From Novosphingobium sp. (GTDB lineage Bacteria > Pseudomonadota > Alphaproteobacteria > Sphingomonadales > Sphingomonadaceae), in contig NZ_JAIEPN010000008.1 of assembly GCF_019748365.1 (NCBI RefSeq), forward strand, positions 1 to 48,217: a stretch of DNA of 48,217 nt, read 5' to 3'. The position numbers and the translations under genes were made by a program. Below the pieces are notes generated by a model. The model was not told the origin of the DNA. It saw only the letters and a program-made list of their open reading frames with translations, and made no database searches. This document shows positions 1 through 7,211 of this stretch, piece after piece (within the stretch, counting starts at the first letter, position 1; each line of letters begins with the position of its first letter).

Positions 1-75
1 GTCTAGCAGGACTGGCCCATTTTTAATCCGGTGCTACCGGCCGATCCGTGGCCCCTTTTATTCCCGGTGTTCTCA
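1..75. mobile_element. Putative terminal end of an IS21-type insertion sequence (element lies off the left edge)
   Basis: Two imperfect direct repeats lie 36 bp apart, at 13-33 and 49-69. Both start TGGCCC, are T-rich in the middle and end CCGGTG, with 16 of 21 positions identical. Repeated transposase-binding sites near the tips are typical of IS21-family ends, and those elements end in CA-3', which fits the CA at 74-75. Immediately to the right, the reading frame of a cytochrome c gene is intact up to codon 73 (75-77) and then turns into unrelated residues and a stop. No transposase gene is visible because the element would lie outside the window. The family assignment is inference. Confidence 0.5.
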
Positions 76-293
76 AAGCGCGCGACAATGCCGCGCATCG
101 GCGGGTTGGACCGGGCGTCGCCGCTGCCATCGGGGCGGTGGCAGCCCTGGCACTTGAGCTGATAATCGGTACGCGCCTGATAGGCATCGCGCACACCGGG
201 GATTGCCGCCTCATCCGCCCGGACCACAGCGCTGGCCGCGAGCGCGAGGCTCAGCGGAAGCGACATGGCAAGGGCAAGGCGGCCGGGCTTCAT
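3..293 (-). pseudogene. c-type cytochrome gene, 3' end replaced by insertion-sequence DNA
   Basis: The 96-residue frame has a signal peptide (about residues 1-26) and one haem-attachment motif CQGCH at residues 48-52, so it was exported and haem-bearing. Residues 1-73 look like a normal small monohaem cytochrome c. The remaining 23 residues are encoded by the putative IS end, and the stop at 3-5 lies inside it. No methionine that could serve as distal haem ligand precedes the break, so the product is probably non-functional. The start codon at 293 overlaps the stop of the upstream cytochrome gene (ATGA), so it was the last gene seen of the amine dehydrogenase operon. A functional short form cannot be excluded. 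Confidence 0.6.
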
Positions 294-760
294 TGGCCGC
301 CCGCTGCGGCGTGGAGCTTGCCAACATCCTGCGCGGAAAGCGTTGCGCCGCCAGCGCGGATGCCAGCGATCTCGGCTTCGGCGAAGGGCCTGAACTCGGG
401 GCCGGTCTTGGCAATTTCGCTGCCGACGTGGTTGAGCACGGCGGCGACGGAGGCATCGTCAAGCGTGGCCTGCGCGGGCATCACCCCGGCATAGGGCTTG
501 CCGCCAACCTTGATCGGACCGCTAACCCCGCGCGTCACGACCAGCGTGAGGTAGCGCCGACCGGCATCGCTGGCGGCCATCACGCGGAAGTCCTCGCCCA
601 GCGGCGGGAACACGCCGGGCACACCGGCCCCGGTCTTCGTATGGCAGGCAGCGCATTTGCCGTAGATCGCGGCGCCATCGGGCGCGGCATGGACAGGGAG
701 CGTGAGACCGGCCAGCGCCGCAGCGCCGGCAGCGGCGAGCGCGAGGAACGCGCCGCGCAT
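290..760 (-). CDS. Periplasmic monohaem cytochrome c of the TTQ amine dehydrogenase operon
   Basis: This 156-residue exported protein has a hydrophobic signal peptide (about 1-25). It carries a single class I haem motif CAACH at residues 36-40 and a likely distal ligand, Met94 in a GVMPAQ context. Its start overlaps the stop of the light-chain gene (ATGA at 759-762), so the two are translationally coupled. The Alcaligenes faecalis aralkylamine dehydrogenase operon also carries a cytochrome-type gene directly after the light chain. The likely role is to take electrons from the reduced dehydrogenase, directly or through a blue copper protein. No azurin or amicyanin gene is visible here. Function is inferred from position and haem motif. 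Confidence 0.8.
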   Translation of the reverse strand: MRGAFLALAAAGAAALAGLTLPVHAAPDGAAIYGKCAACHTKTGAGVPGVFPPLGEDFRVMAASDAGRRYLTLVVTRGVSGPIKVGGKPYAGVMPAQATLDDASVAAVLNHVGSEIAKTGPEFRPFAEAEIAGIRAGGATLSAQDVGKLHAAAGGQ

Positions 761-1335
761 CACTTCGCTGCCGGCAAGGCTACGCCGATGACCGCCGCCA
801 CCGAGCAGTTGTAGATCGAGCTCTCCGAGCCGAGGCACCAGTTGTAATCGTTGTTCGACTGCGGGCGGGCCTGCGGGCGATCGCCCTCGTTGCGGTTGCA
901 CAGACACTGGCCGCACGAAGAAACGCCGCAGCAATCGTTGTAGCTGATGACATAGGCGCGCCCATCGGCGGGGTTGGTGCAGGTGCCGATCCAGGTGATC
1001 GGGCTCATCTCGGTGCCCGGCGGGCAGGTGTTGACCGAACCGCCGCAGCACGAACAGAGGAACCCGTCGATCGCGCAGTAGCGCCAGTAATCGCACGATG
1101 ACTGATCGCCGGGATCCTGCTCGAGGCCGGAAACGATGGGGGGGCGCGCCGCGCTGGGGCCATGGGGCCCGTGCGGAGCTTCCGGCGCAGGCGTCGCGGC
1201 GCGCGCCACCGGCAGCAGCGGGATCGAGGCCGCGCCCGTCATCCCGGCACCCAGCCAGGCAAGCAGCGAGCGGCGCGAGGTTCCCCGGGCGATCCCGCGC
1301 GCAAGGTTTTCAGTCAGCTTGTCGAAACGCGCCAT
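760..1335 (-). CDS. aauA: TTQ-dependent amine dehydrogenase light (beta) subunit, aralkylamine/methylamine type
   Basis: This is the catalytic small subunit of a periplasmic quinoprotein that oxidises primary amines to aldehyde plus ammonia. The 191-residue precursor has a long leader with a twin-arginine motif (residues 20-24, SRRSL) followed by a hydrophobic stretch. The mature part is very cysteine-rich, as expected for a subunit held by six disulphides. The two tryptophans that form the TTQ cofactor match as Trp115 (ITWIGTC) and Trp166 (NYNWC-like context), 51 residues apart as in known members. The catalytic Asp is Asp134, 19 residues after the first Trp, again as in the family. A strong AGGAGG ribosome site lies 8 bases before the start. 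The aau name rests on operon order and the aromatic neighbours; a methylamine-type substrate is possible. Confidence 0.9.
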   Translation of the reverse strand: MARFDKLTENLARGIARGTSRRSLLAWLGAGMTGAASIPLLPVARAATPAPEAPHGPHGPSAARPPIVSGLEQDPGDQSSCDYWRYCAIDGFLCSCCGGSVNTCPPGTEMSPITWIGTCTNPADGRAYVISYNDCCGVSSCGQCLCNRNEGDRPQARPQSNNDYNWCLGSESSIYNCSVAAVIGVALPAAK

Positions 1336-1338
1336 GGA

Positions 1339-1938
1339 TCAGGCCTCCTGAGGTGCTTGGCGGCGGGCGAGAAATTCCTGGATCGAAGCGACGCCCCGCT
1401 CCTTGGCCTCGAAGAGGCTTTCGAGATGTTCGCGGCTGTTGACGAGGCCCAGCGAGGCGACGCGGCCTTCCTCGTCGAGCAGCACGGCATAGGGCAGCTT
1501 GGAGACACCAAAGGCGCGCCCAAGCGCTTCGGAGAGGACCACTGGCATCGCCTCCAGCCCATGATCGCGCACCATCGCGAGATAACCGGGCTTGCCTCCG
1601 TCACCCGCCACCACGATATCGAGCCAGCCTGCTTCGGCGCGCGCTGCGCTGCGCACGATGGGGAGCAGCGATTTGCACATCGGGCAATCGGGCGAGGCGA
1701 AAAACAGCAGTTGGCTGCGGCCCTGCCGCTGGCCGCCGATGGCGACGCCGACGCCGTTCATGTCCGCCAATGTCATCGGCGTGGCCTTTTCACCGAGCGC
1801 GACCTTCTGGTGCAGCGTGAGCGCGCCGGCGGGGGCGATCCGTTCATGCAGGATGCCCACCTGACGCGCGAGCGCGGCGATCAGCAGGGCCTGGACGATC
1901 ACCGCCGTCCACAGCAAGATCTGGCTAGTCAGCATCAT
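1339..1938 (-). CDS. mauD: MauD-like thioredoxin-fold maturation protein for the amine dehydrogenase
   Basis: This is a membrane-anchored disulphide oxidoreductase or isomerase of about 199 residues. One N-terminal membrane segment (about 6-26) precedes a periplasmic thioredoxin-like domain with the redox motif CPMC at residues 85-88. A cis-proline region (SKLPYAVLLD) follows. MauD is required in methylamine-utilising bacteria to form the many disulphides of the light chain. I chose the ATG at 1938, which overlaps the stop of the upstream mauE-like gene (ATGA), over a TTG at 1950. The light-chain gene follows after 3 bp, and its ribosome site is embedded in the end of this gene. Confidence 0.85.
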   Translation of the reverse strand: MMLTSQILLWTAVIVQALLIAALARQVGILHERIAPAGALTLHQKVALGEKATPMTLADMNGVGVAIGGQRQGRSQLLFFASPDCPMCKSLLPIVRSAARAEAGWLDIVVAGDGGKPGYLAMVRDHGLEAMPVVLSEALGRAFGVSKLPYAVLLDEEGRVASLGLVNSREHLESLFEAKERGVASIQEFLARRQAPQEA

Positions 1939-2423
1939 GCAGCTTTCCAATGAGCCGCGGGGATGGCGATGAGTTCGCTTGCCCCGAGGTAGAGTGCGAG
2001 AAGCCCGGCCGCCGCGAAAGGCGCATCGAGCGTGAACGGCGCTTCGGGCAGGACCGCGATGATCCCGGCGAGAACGGCAAGTCCTGCCGCGCGCAGCACG
2101 AGCGCGGTGGTGACAGGCTTGCTGCGCGCAGCAAGGTCGCAGCCGCAGTCCAGCGTTTCACCCCGGTGGCAGGCGAGGGCGAGTGCGTATGCGCCCCAGA
2201 CGAGCGCAGCGATGACAGCGCCGGCCGTGCGCAATTGCGGGACGATGAGGCAGCCTGCAGCAACAAGCTCGAGCGTGCCCGCATGGATCAACAGAAGCTG
2301 CGCCGGAACCGGGCTGATGCCTGTCAGCCGGGACGTCGCCTCGATCATCCGCACCCGAGAGAGCGCCTTGTGCAGCGCCGAAGCGGCCAGCAATGCCGCG
2401 CAGAAGAGAGCCAGGGCGGCCAT
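1935..2423 (-). CDS. mauE: MauE-like membrane protein of amine dehydrogenase maturation
   Basis: A hydrophobic protein of about 162 residues with four predicted membrane segments. It contains a paired-cysteine site, LDCGC, after the second or third segment. This fits the MauE/DoxX-like family that works with MauD in processing or exporting the light subunit. The start is taken as the ATG at 2423, which shares one base with the stop of the heavy-chain gene (TGATG); an in-frame GTG at 2426 is an alternative. Order heavy chain, mauE, mauD, light chain is conserved in both mau and aau operons. Confidence 0.83.
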   Translation of the reverse strand: MAALALFCAALLAASALHKALSRVRMIEATSRLTGISPVPAQLLLIHAGTLELVAAGCLIVPQLRTAGAVIAALVWGAYALALACHRGETLDCGCDLAARSKPVTTALVLRAAGLAVLAGIIAVLPEAPFTLDAPFAAAGLLALYLGASELIAIPAAHWKAA

Positions 2424-3604
2424 CACGGCACCTGGATCAGGATCGGATTGGCGGCGACCGTGGCACCCAGCGACCGCACGAAGGCACCGCTTGCCGCATC
2501 ATAGATATCGATCGCACCGCTTGCCTGCGCGGCGACGAGATGCGGCGTGCTTTCCTTGGTGACCGCGATGGCAAGCGTCTGGCCCTTCAGCGGAATGCGC
2601 AAGGTGCGCGCCTTCTTGGCTGGATCGACCACCCAGACTTCGGTGCCGCCGTCCTTGTGGCTGCCTTCCTTGCCATAGGGGCTCATCAGCACATAGAGCT
2701 TGCCGGACGCATCAGCGTTGATCACCTGCCAGCCGCCGGGGCGCCATTCGGGCGCGCCGCCTTCGGCTGTGCCCACGCTGAACGAGCCGGGCAGCGGCCT
2801 TGCCACTGTGCCGGAAAGGTCGAAGCCCTGGATCATGCCGTGGAAGCTGACGAACCACGCGGTCGTGCCGACCATGGCCGGGGTGCCGAACAGCGCCTGA
2901 TTGTCGATATCCTGCACCTTGGGCACCGACTTCGACGAAGCGGCGGCGCCGTTTGCATCGAGCGTCACGCTGAACAGCGAGCCATCGGCGCAGAGGCTGG
3001 CGAAGCCGCGCGGCCCGGTCGGGTAGATCTGCGAGCAGCCGGGCAGGTCGATCTCGCCCAGCACCTTGCGGGCATCGAGATCGACCACGGTGACCGACTG
3101 CGCCGGGGTGAAGTTCGCGATCAGTGCCCACTTGCCGCCATTGGTGAGCTGAAACAGGTGCGGATAGGTGACCGACTGCTGGCGCTTGCCACCAGGGAGC
3201 ACAATCTCGCCCTTGGGCTGCAGGGTTGCCATGTCCCACACGGTGATCGCATCGGTCCGCTCGCCGCGGGTGAGGCGGCTGTAGAACGTCTCGGCGGTGT
3301 AGATCTCGCCCTTGTCTTTGGCGATCAGCGCATTGGCGAACTGCGCCGCGCGGACAAGGCCCTTGAGCGGCTGCACCGGATTGGCCGTGTCCACCACCGC
3401 AAGGCGGCCATCGACGATCGCGTTGAAATGGAAATCGTGGATCGCAACCCAGCTTGACGGCCAGGTTGCCGGAAGCTTGGTGACGCTGGGCAGGCTCTCT
3501 TCCGCGAGCGGCTGCGGGAAACGGTTCTCGGCGGCCGCAGCGGGCGAGGCCAGCACCGCGCAGAGGCACAGAGCAGATGCGAAAACGGGTGCGATCAATC
3601 GCAT
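2423..3604 (-). CDS. aauB: Amine dehydrogenase heavy (alpha) subunit, seven-bladed beta-propeller
   Basis: A 393-residue exported protein with a signal peptide cleaved after the AAA run at about residue 24. The mature part shows repeated beta-propeller blades, for example VVDTANPVQPL, AITVWDMATL, VTVVDLDARK and EVWVVDPAKK. That is the architecture of the large subunit of methylamine and aralkylamine dehydrogenases, which forms the alpha2beta2 enzyme and the substrate channel. The ribosome site AAGGGG precedes the ATG. It is the first gene of the minus-strand operon and is divergent from the TetR regulator at 3759, which probably controls it. Identity is well supported by the downstream mauE, mauD and light-chain genes. 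Confidence 0.88.
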   Translation of the reverse strand: MRLIAPVFASALCLCAVLASPAAAAENRFPQPLAEESLPSVTKLPATWPSSWVAIHDFHFNAIVDGRLAVVDTANPVQPLKGLVRAAQFANALIAKDKGEIYTAETFYSRLTRGERTDAITVWDMATLQPKGEIVLPGGKRQQSVTYPHLFQLTNGGKWALIANFTPAQSVTVVDLDARKVLGEIDLPGCSQIYPTGPRGFASLCADGSLFSVTLDANGAAASSKSVPKVQDIDNQALFGTPAMVGTTAWFVSFHGMIQGFDLSGTVARPLPGSFSVGTAEGGAPEWRPGGWQVINADASGKLYVLMSPYGKEGSHKDGGTEVWVVDPAKKARTLRIPLKGQTLAIAVTKESTPHLVAAQASGAIDIYDAASGAFVRSLGATVAANPILIQVP

Positions 3605-3679
3605 TCTATTCCCCTTTCAAAACGGGCGGACCCCGCTTTCCCTTCCGCAAGATGGCCCCGCGGGCATAAAATTGTCAAC

Positions 3680-3702
3680 TGTCCTAAATTGGACGTTGGA
3701 CA
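3680..3702. promoter_or_regulatory. Candidate TetR operator between aauB and the tetR-like gene
   Basis: Within the 154-bp divergent gap there is a dyad GTCCTAAATTGGAC (3681-3694) and an overlapping larger dyad, TGTCC at 3680 with GGACA at 3698. The site covers the -35 region of the predicted plus-strand promoter, a common arrangement for an autoregulating TetR repressor. Binding is inferred from symmetry and position only. Confidence 0.45.
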
Positions 3703-3724
3703 TAAATTCGACTTGGGTTAGGTT
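3696..3724 (+). promoter_or_regulatory. Predicted promoter of the tetR-like gene
   Basis: TTGGAC (3696-3701) and TAGGTT (3719-3724) are separated by 17 bp and lie 35 bp before the start at 3759. The -35 overlaps the dyad described at 3680-3702. Confidence 0.4.
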
Positions 3725-3758
3725 TATCGCATGGCACTTCGCCCTGCCGGAGATTGAC

Positions 3759-4409
3759 ATGGACGCTATCCCGAAGCTGGTCACCGACCTCCTCATGCCC
3801 GATCGTGATGGCGGCTATGCCAAGGGTTATGAGACGCGCGAGCTGATCCTTCGCACCGCGCTCTACATCCTGATCGAAGAGGGCTACCGGGCCATGTCGA
3901 TGCGGCGGATCGCGGCGGCTTGCGGCATGCGCCTTGGCAACCTCACCTATCACTACCCCACGCGCGAGGATCTCGTGCGCGAGCTGCTCAATGCGGTGAT
4001 CAGCAGCTACGAAGTCGAGTTCGGGGCGATTGTCCATGCCCCCGGCCTCGCTCCGGAAGAACGCCTGACACGGCTGTGCAGCCTCATCATCGAGGACATC
4101 GGCAGCAAGAAGACCACGCGCCTGTTCCCCGAGCTCTGGGCGCTCGCCAACCATGATGCCTTCGTCTACGAACGCGTCCACGAACTTTATGACCGCGCCC
4201 GCGCGCCGCTGGTCGAGATCATCGCGGAAATGCGGCCCGATCTGCCGGAAGAGGCGCGGCTGGACCTTGCGCTGTTCATCTCGGCCTCGATGGAGGGCCT
4301 CACCGTTTTCGCCGGCTATCAGATGCCGTTTGCCCAGCGCATGCCGGCGGTGGAGCACATCGCGGTGCGCTCCTTCATCGATATCGTGCGCAGTTTCAAT
4401 CCGGCCTAG
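3759..4409 (+). CDS. TetR-family transcriptional regulator
   Basis: A 216-residue protein with an N-terminal TetR DNA-binding domain. The helix-turn-helix lies at about residues 44-68 (MSMRRIAAACGMRLGNL followed by YHYPTREDLVREL). The C-terminal ligand domain is not assignable to a known effector. The start at 3759 has a GGAG ribosome site 6 bases upstream. It is divergent from the amine dehydrogenase operon and convergent with the ALDH gene; its TAG stop and the ALDH TAG stop share the palindrome CTAG at 4406-4409. It probably represses the amine dehydrogenase operon, possibly also itself, with an amine or aldehyde as inducer; this is inference from position. Confidence 0.85.
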   Translation: MDAIPKLVTDLLMPDRDGGYAKGYETRELILRTALYILIEEGYRAMSMRRIAAACGMRLGNLTYHYPTREDLVRELLNAVISSYEVEFGAIVHAPGLAPEERLTRLCSLIIEDIGSKKTTRLFPELWALANHDAFVYERVHELYDRARAPLVEIIAEMRPDLPEEARLDLALFISASMEGLTVFAGYQMPFAQRMPAVEHIAVRSFIDIVRSFNPA

Positions 4410-5866
4410 GCCACGCTGCCCTCGAGGATCTGCAGCGTCTTGAGGTCGGAGTGGAAGTCGAGCGCATAGTCGCCGCCCTCGCGCCCGATCCCTGAGATAC
4501 CGATCCCGCCGAACGGGGCGGTAAGGTCGCGCACGAGGAAGGTATTGACCCACACCGTACCGCCGCGCACCGTGCGGCCGACGCGCTGGGCGCGTTCTTC
4601 GCTGCCGGTGTAGACGATGCCGGAAAGGCCATAGGCGGTCGAATTGGCGAGGGCGACCCCTTCGGCTTCATCCCTGAAGGTCTGGAAGGTGAGGACGGGG
4701 CCGAAGACCTCGTGCTGGACGACTTCGCTATGGTTGTCCTTCGGCACGATCAGCGTCGGTTCGATCCAGTTCGCGCCTTCCTTGAAACGCTTGCCGCCGC
4801 GCACGATGGTGTCGCCTGCCGCCCGCGCGCGGTCGATGAAACCGAGGACGCGCTCCGCATGGACGGGGTGGATGAGGGCCGACATGGTGGTCGCGGGATC
4901 GCGGCTGTCGCCCATGACATGGGCGTCCGTGTAGGCGTGGAACTTTTCGAGGAACGCGTCCTTGATGCTGTCCTCGACGATGATGCGGGTGCCGGCCATG
5001 CAGACCTGGCCGCTGTCGTCGAACTGACCGGCGGCCTTCTTTGCGGCGGCGTCGATATCGGCGTCGGCAAAGACAAGGAGCGGGGATTTGCCGCCTAGTT
5101 CGGCGGTGAAGGGGACAATGTTTTCCGCCGCCGCCTTGCCGATGATCCGCGCGGTGGGGACCGAGCCGGTGAAGCTGATGCGCTTGATGCGCGGATCGGA
5201 GGTGAGCGCGTTGCCGAGTTCGGCGCCGAGGCCCTGCACGATATTGAACACGCCAGCCGGGAAACCGGCTTCTGCGATCAGGTCGGCGAGGACCGAGGCG
5301 GAAAGCGGCGACCAGTCGGCGGGCTTGAGGATCACGGTATTGCCCGCCGCGAGGGCAGGGGCGCACTTCCATGTCGAGAGCATGAAGGGCGCGTTCCACG
5401 GTGTGATGATCAGCGCGGGACCGGCGGGCATGCGGATGACGCGGTTCAAGGTGCCGCGCGAAGACCAGACGCGTTCCTCGTGGTTGGTCGCAAGATCCGC
5501 GTAGTTGCGGAAGTTTGCCGCGCCGCGCAAGATCACGCGCAGGCGCAAGCTTTCGAGCAGCATGCCCATGTCGAGGCATTCGACCATGGCGAGCTTTTCG
5601 ACATTGGCTTCGATGAGGTCCGCCAGCCGGTGTAGATAGGCGCCGCGTTCCGCCGCCGTCAGCGCGGCCCATGCCGGAAATGCTGCAGTCGCTGCCTCTG
5701 CAGCAAGTGCGGCGGTCTGGGCATCGCCGCGCGCTATATCGGCGAGCTTGCGGTCCCAATCGAAGGGGCAGCGGGTCTCGAAGGTTTCGGGCGAGCTGAC
5801 CCGCTTGCCGCCGATGAAATGGTCGGGCGAGACGGATACGCCGTCGATATCGATGCGGCCTGTCAT
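4406..5866 (-). CDS. NAD(P)-dependent aldehyde dehydrogenase, muconic-semialdehyde/betaine-aldehyde type
   Basis: A 486-residue ALDH with all catalytic features: Asn158 (PWNAP), the cofactor loop SFTGSVPTAR at 231-240, Glu256 (ELGGKSP) and the nucleophile Cys289 (GQVCMAG). Overall it resembles HpcC/2-hydroxymuconic-semialdehyde dehydrogenases as well as betaine-aldehyde types. Candidate substrates are an aryl-acetaldehyde from the amine dehydrogenase, a ring-cleavage semialdehyde, or a gamma-glutamyl-aminoaldehyde. The ATG at 5866 has a GAGAG site; an upstream TTG at 5878 overlaps the stop of the synthetase gene. It is the last gene of the P450-synthetase-ALDH operon. Confidence 0.87.
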   Translation of the reverse strand: MTGRIDIDGVSVSPDHFIGGKRVSSPETFETRCPFDWDRKLADIARGDAQTAALAAEAATAAFPAWAALTAAERGAYLHRLADLIEANVEKLAMVECLDMGMLLESLRLRVILRGAANFRNYADLATNHEERVWSSRGTLNRVIRMPAGPALIITPWNAPFMLSTWKCAPALAAGNTVILKPADWSPLSASVLADLIAEAGFPAGVFNIVQGLGAELGNALTSDPRIKRISFTGSVPTARIIGKAAAENIVPFTAELGGKSPLLVFADADIDAAAKKAAGQFDDSGQVCMAGTRIIVEDSIKDAFLEKFHAYTDAHVMGDSRDPATTMSALIHPVHAERVLGFIDRARAAGDTIVRGGKRFKEGANWIEPTLIVPKDNHSEVVQHEVFGPVLTFQTFRDEAEGVALANSTAYGLSGIVYTGSEERAQRVGRTVRGGTVWVNTFLVRDLTAPFGGIGISGIGREGGDYALDFHSDLKTLQILEGSVA

Positions 5867-5874
5867 GGTTGCTC

Positions 5875-7200
5875 TCAAATGAAGTGCAGGTAGTAGGCGG
5901 TCTGCTCTTCAGCCGACTTGCCTTCGAGAATGCGGACTTCCTCGCGCTTGATCGCGATGAAGTTGTCGACCAGTTCCTGCCCGATTGCGGCGGAGAGCAC
6001 GGTATCGGCCTCCAGCGCATCAAGCGCGGCGCCAAGATCGTGGGGCGTGTGGCGATCGGTGCTGATCGTCTCGAGCCCGTCGTTCACTTCCTCGGGCGGC
6101 AGTTCATAGCCGTTTTCGAGGCCAAGCAGACCTGCCTGCAGCATGGCGGCCATCGCGAAATAGGGGCTCGCGGCGCAATCGGCCATGCGGTGCTCGATGC
6201 GCGCGGCGGGGCCGGTTTCGGCCGAGACGCGCACCGTCACGCTGCGGTGGTCGATGCCCCAGTTGGCCCAGTAGCCCGAAAGACTGGCGGGTTGCAGGCG
6301 AGCATAGCTCTGGGTGATCGGGGCCATGATCGCCGAGAGCGCTTCATGGTGCTGCAGCATGCCGGCGATGGCGCCTTGCATGGTGGGCGAAAGATTGCCG
6401 CTGGCGACATCATTCGCGAAAACGTTGCTGCCATCGGCGTCGAGGAAGCTGAGGTTGAAGTGCAGGCCGCTGCCGCTCTTCTCGGCAAAGGGCTTGGGCA
6501 GGAACGAGAGCAGGTAGCCGCGCTTGTAGAGCACTTCGCGCGCCATCTGGCGGAACAGGAAGGCATCGTCCGCCGCCTTCATCGCATCGGCATAGCGCAA
6601 AGTAAGCTCGAACTGCGGTGCGTCATATTCGGCGTTGATGGATTCGATGGGGATGCCGCAGGCCGCTGCCGTGGCCCAGACTTCTTCGATCAGGCCGGCG
6701 GGATCGGCGAATGGCCCGGTGCCGTAAACAAACGCGCCGGGCGTGTCATAGGGGACCCACGAGCCATCCGCGCCGCGCTGGAAGACATAGGCTTCCATCT
6801 CGATGCCGACCATCGGATCGAGCCCGCGTGCACGCCACGCCTCGATCGCGCGCTGCAATGCACTGCGGCCGCACAGCGCGAAGGGTTCGCCCTGAAAGCG
6901 CAGGGCTCCCAGGGCGATCTGGGTGTTCGCTTCCCACGAGGGACGCAGGGCTGCGGGATCGAAGGTGACTTCCATGTCCGGCAGGCCGGTGAGCAGGCCG
7001 CCGCCGGGGGCTGCCACAAGTTGCCGGTCATAGGTCACGGCATAAGTGCCGACACACATGCGGGCATGGCCCTTGTGGGCCTCGCTCATCGGCACATATT
7101 TGCCGCGCGCGAGATTGAGCTGGTCGGCAAGGAGAATGCGGCAGCGCTCAAAGGTTTCGGCGCGCACTTGTCCCGGTTCGATTTTCGACATGCGGTTCAT
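5875..7200 (-). CDS. Glutamine-synthetase-like gamma-glutamylamide synthetase
   Basis: A 441-residue type I glutamine-synthetase-fold enzyme. Metal and ATP site segments are present: GIEMEAYVF, NAEYDAPQFELTL (the GS ExGPxQxE block in altered form), SGSGLHFNLSF, and a C-terminal RIEHRMADCAASPY block. It is closer in pattern to amine-ligating relatives (PuuA, IpuC, AtdA1, GlnT groups) than to housekeeping GlnA, and the usual adenylylation-site region is not recognisable. Such enzymes use ATP to join glutamate through its gamma carboxyl to an amine. The start has a GGGGAGA ribosome site. It is sandwiched between P450 (11-bp gap) and ALDH, so it acts in a catabolic route. The amine is unknown. 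Confidence 0.83.
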   Translation of the reverse strand: MNRMSKIEPGQVRAETFERCRILLADQLNLARGKYVPMSEAHKGHARMCVGTYAVTYDRQLVAAPGGGLLTGLPDMEVTFDPAALRPSWEANTQIALGALRFQGEPFALCGRSALQRAIEAWRARGLDPMVGIEMEAYVFQRGADGSWVPYDTPGAFVYGTGPFADPAGLIEEVWATAAACGIPIESINAEYDAPQFELTLRYADAMKAADDAFLFRQMAREVLYKRGYLLSFLPKPFAEKSGSGLHFNLSFLDADGSNVFANDVASGNLSPTMQGAIAGMLQHHEALSAIMAPITQSYARLQPASLSGYWANWGIDHRSVTVRVSAETGPAARIEHRMADCAASPYFAMAAMLQAGLLGLENGYELPPEEVNDGLETISTDRHTPHDLGAALDALEADTVLSAAIGQELVDNFIAIKREEVRILEGKSAEEQTAYYLHFI

Positions 7201-7211
7201 TTCTCTCCCCT

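Noticed and set aside
3605..3758. Minus-strand TTGACA at about 3673-3678 as the aauB -35 box
   Set aside because: No acceptable -10 hexamer lies 16-18 bp downstream (CCATCT only); aauB promoter left unassigned.
5875..7200. Housekeeping glutamine synthetase glnA
   Set aside because: Shorter than GlnA, altered ExGPxQxE block, no recognisable adenylylation segment, no glnB, and catabolic operon context.
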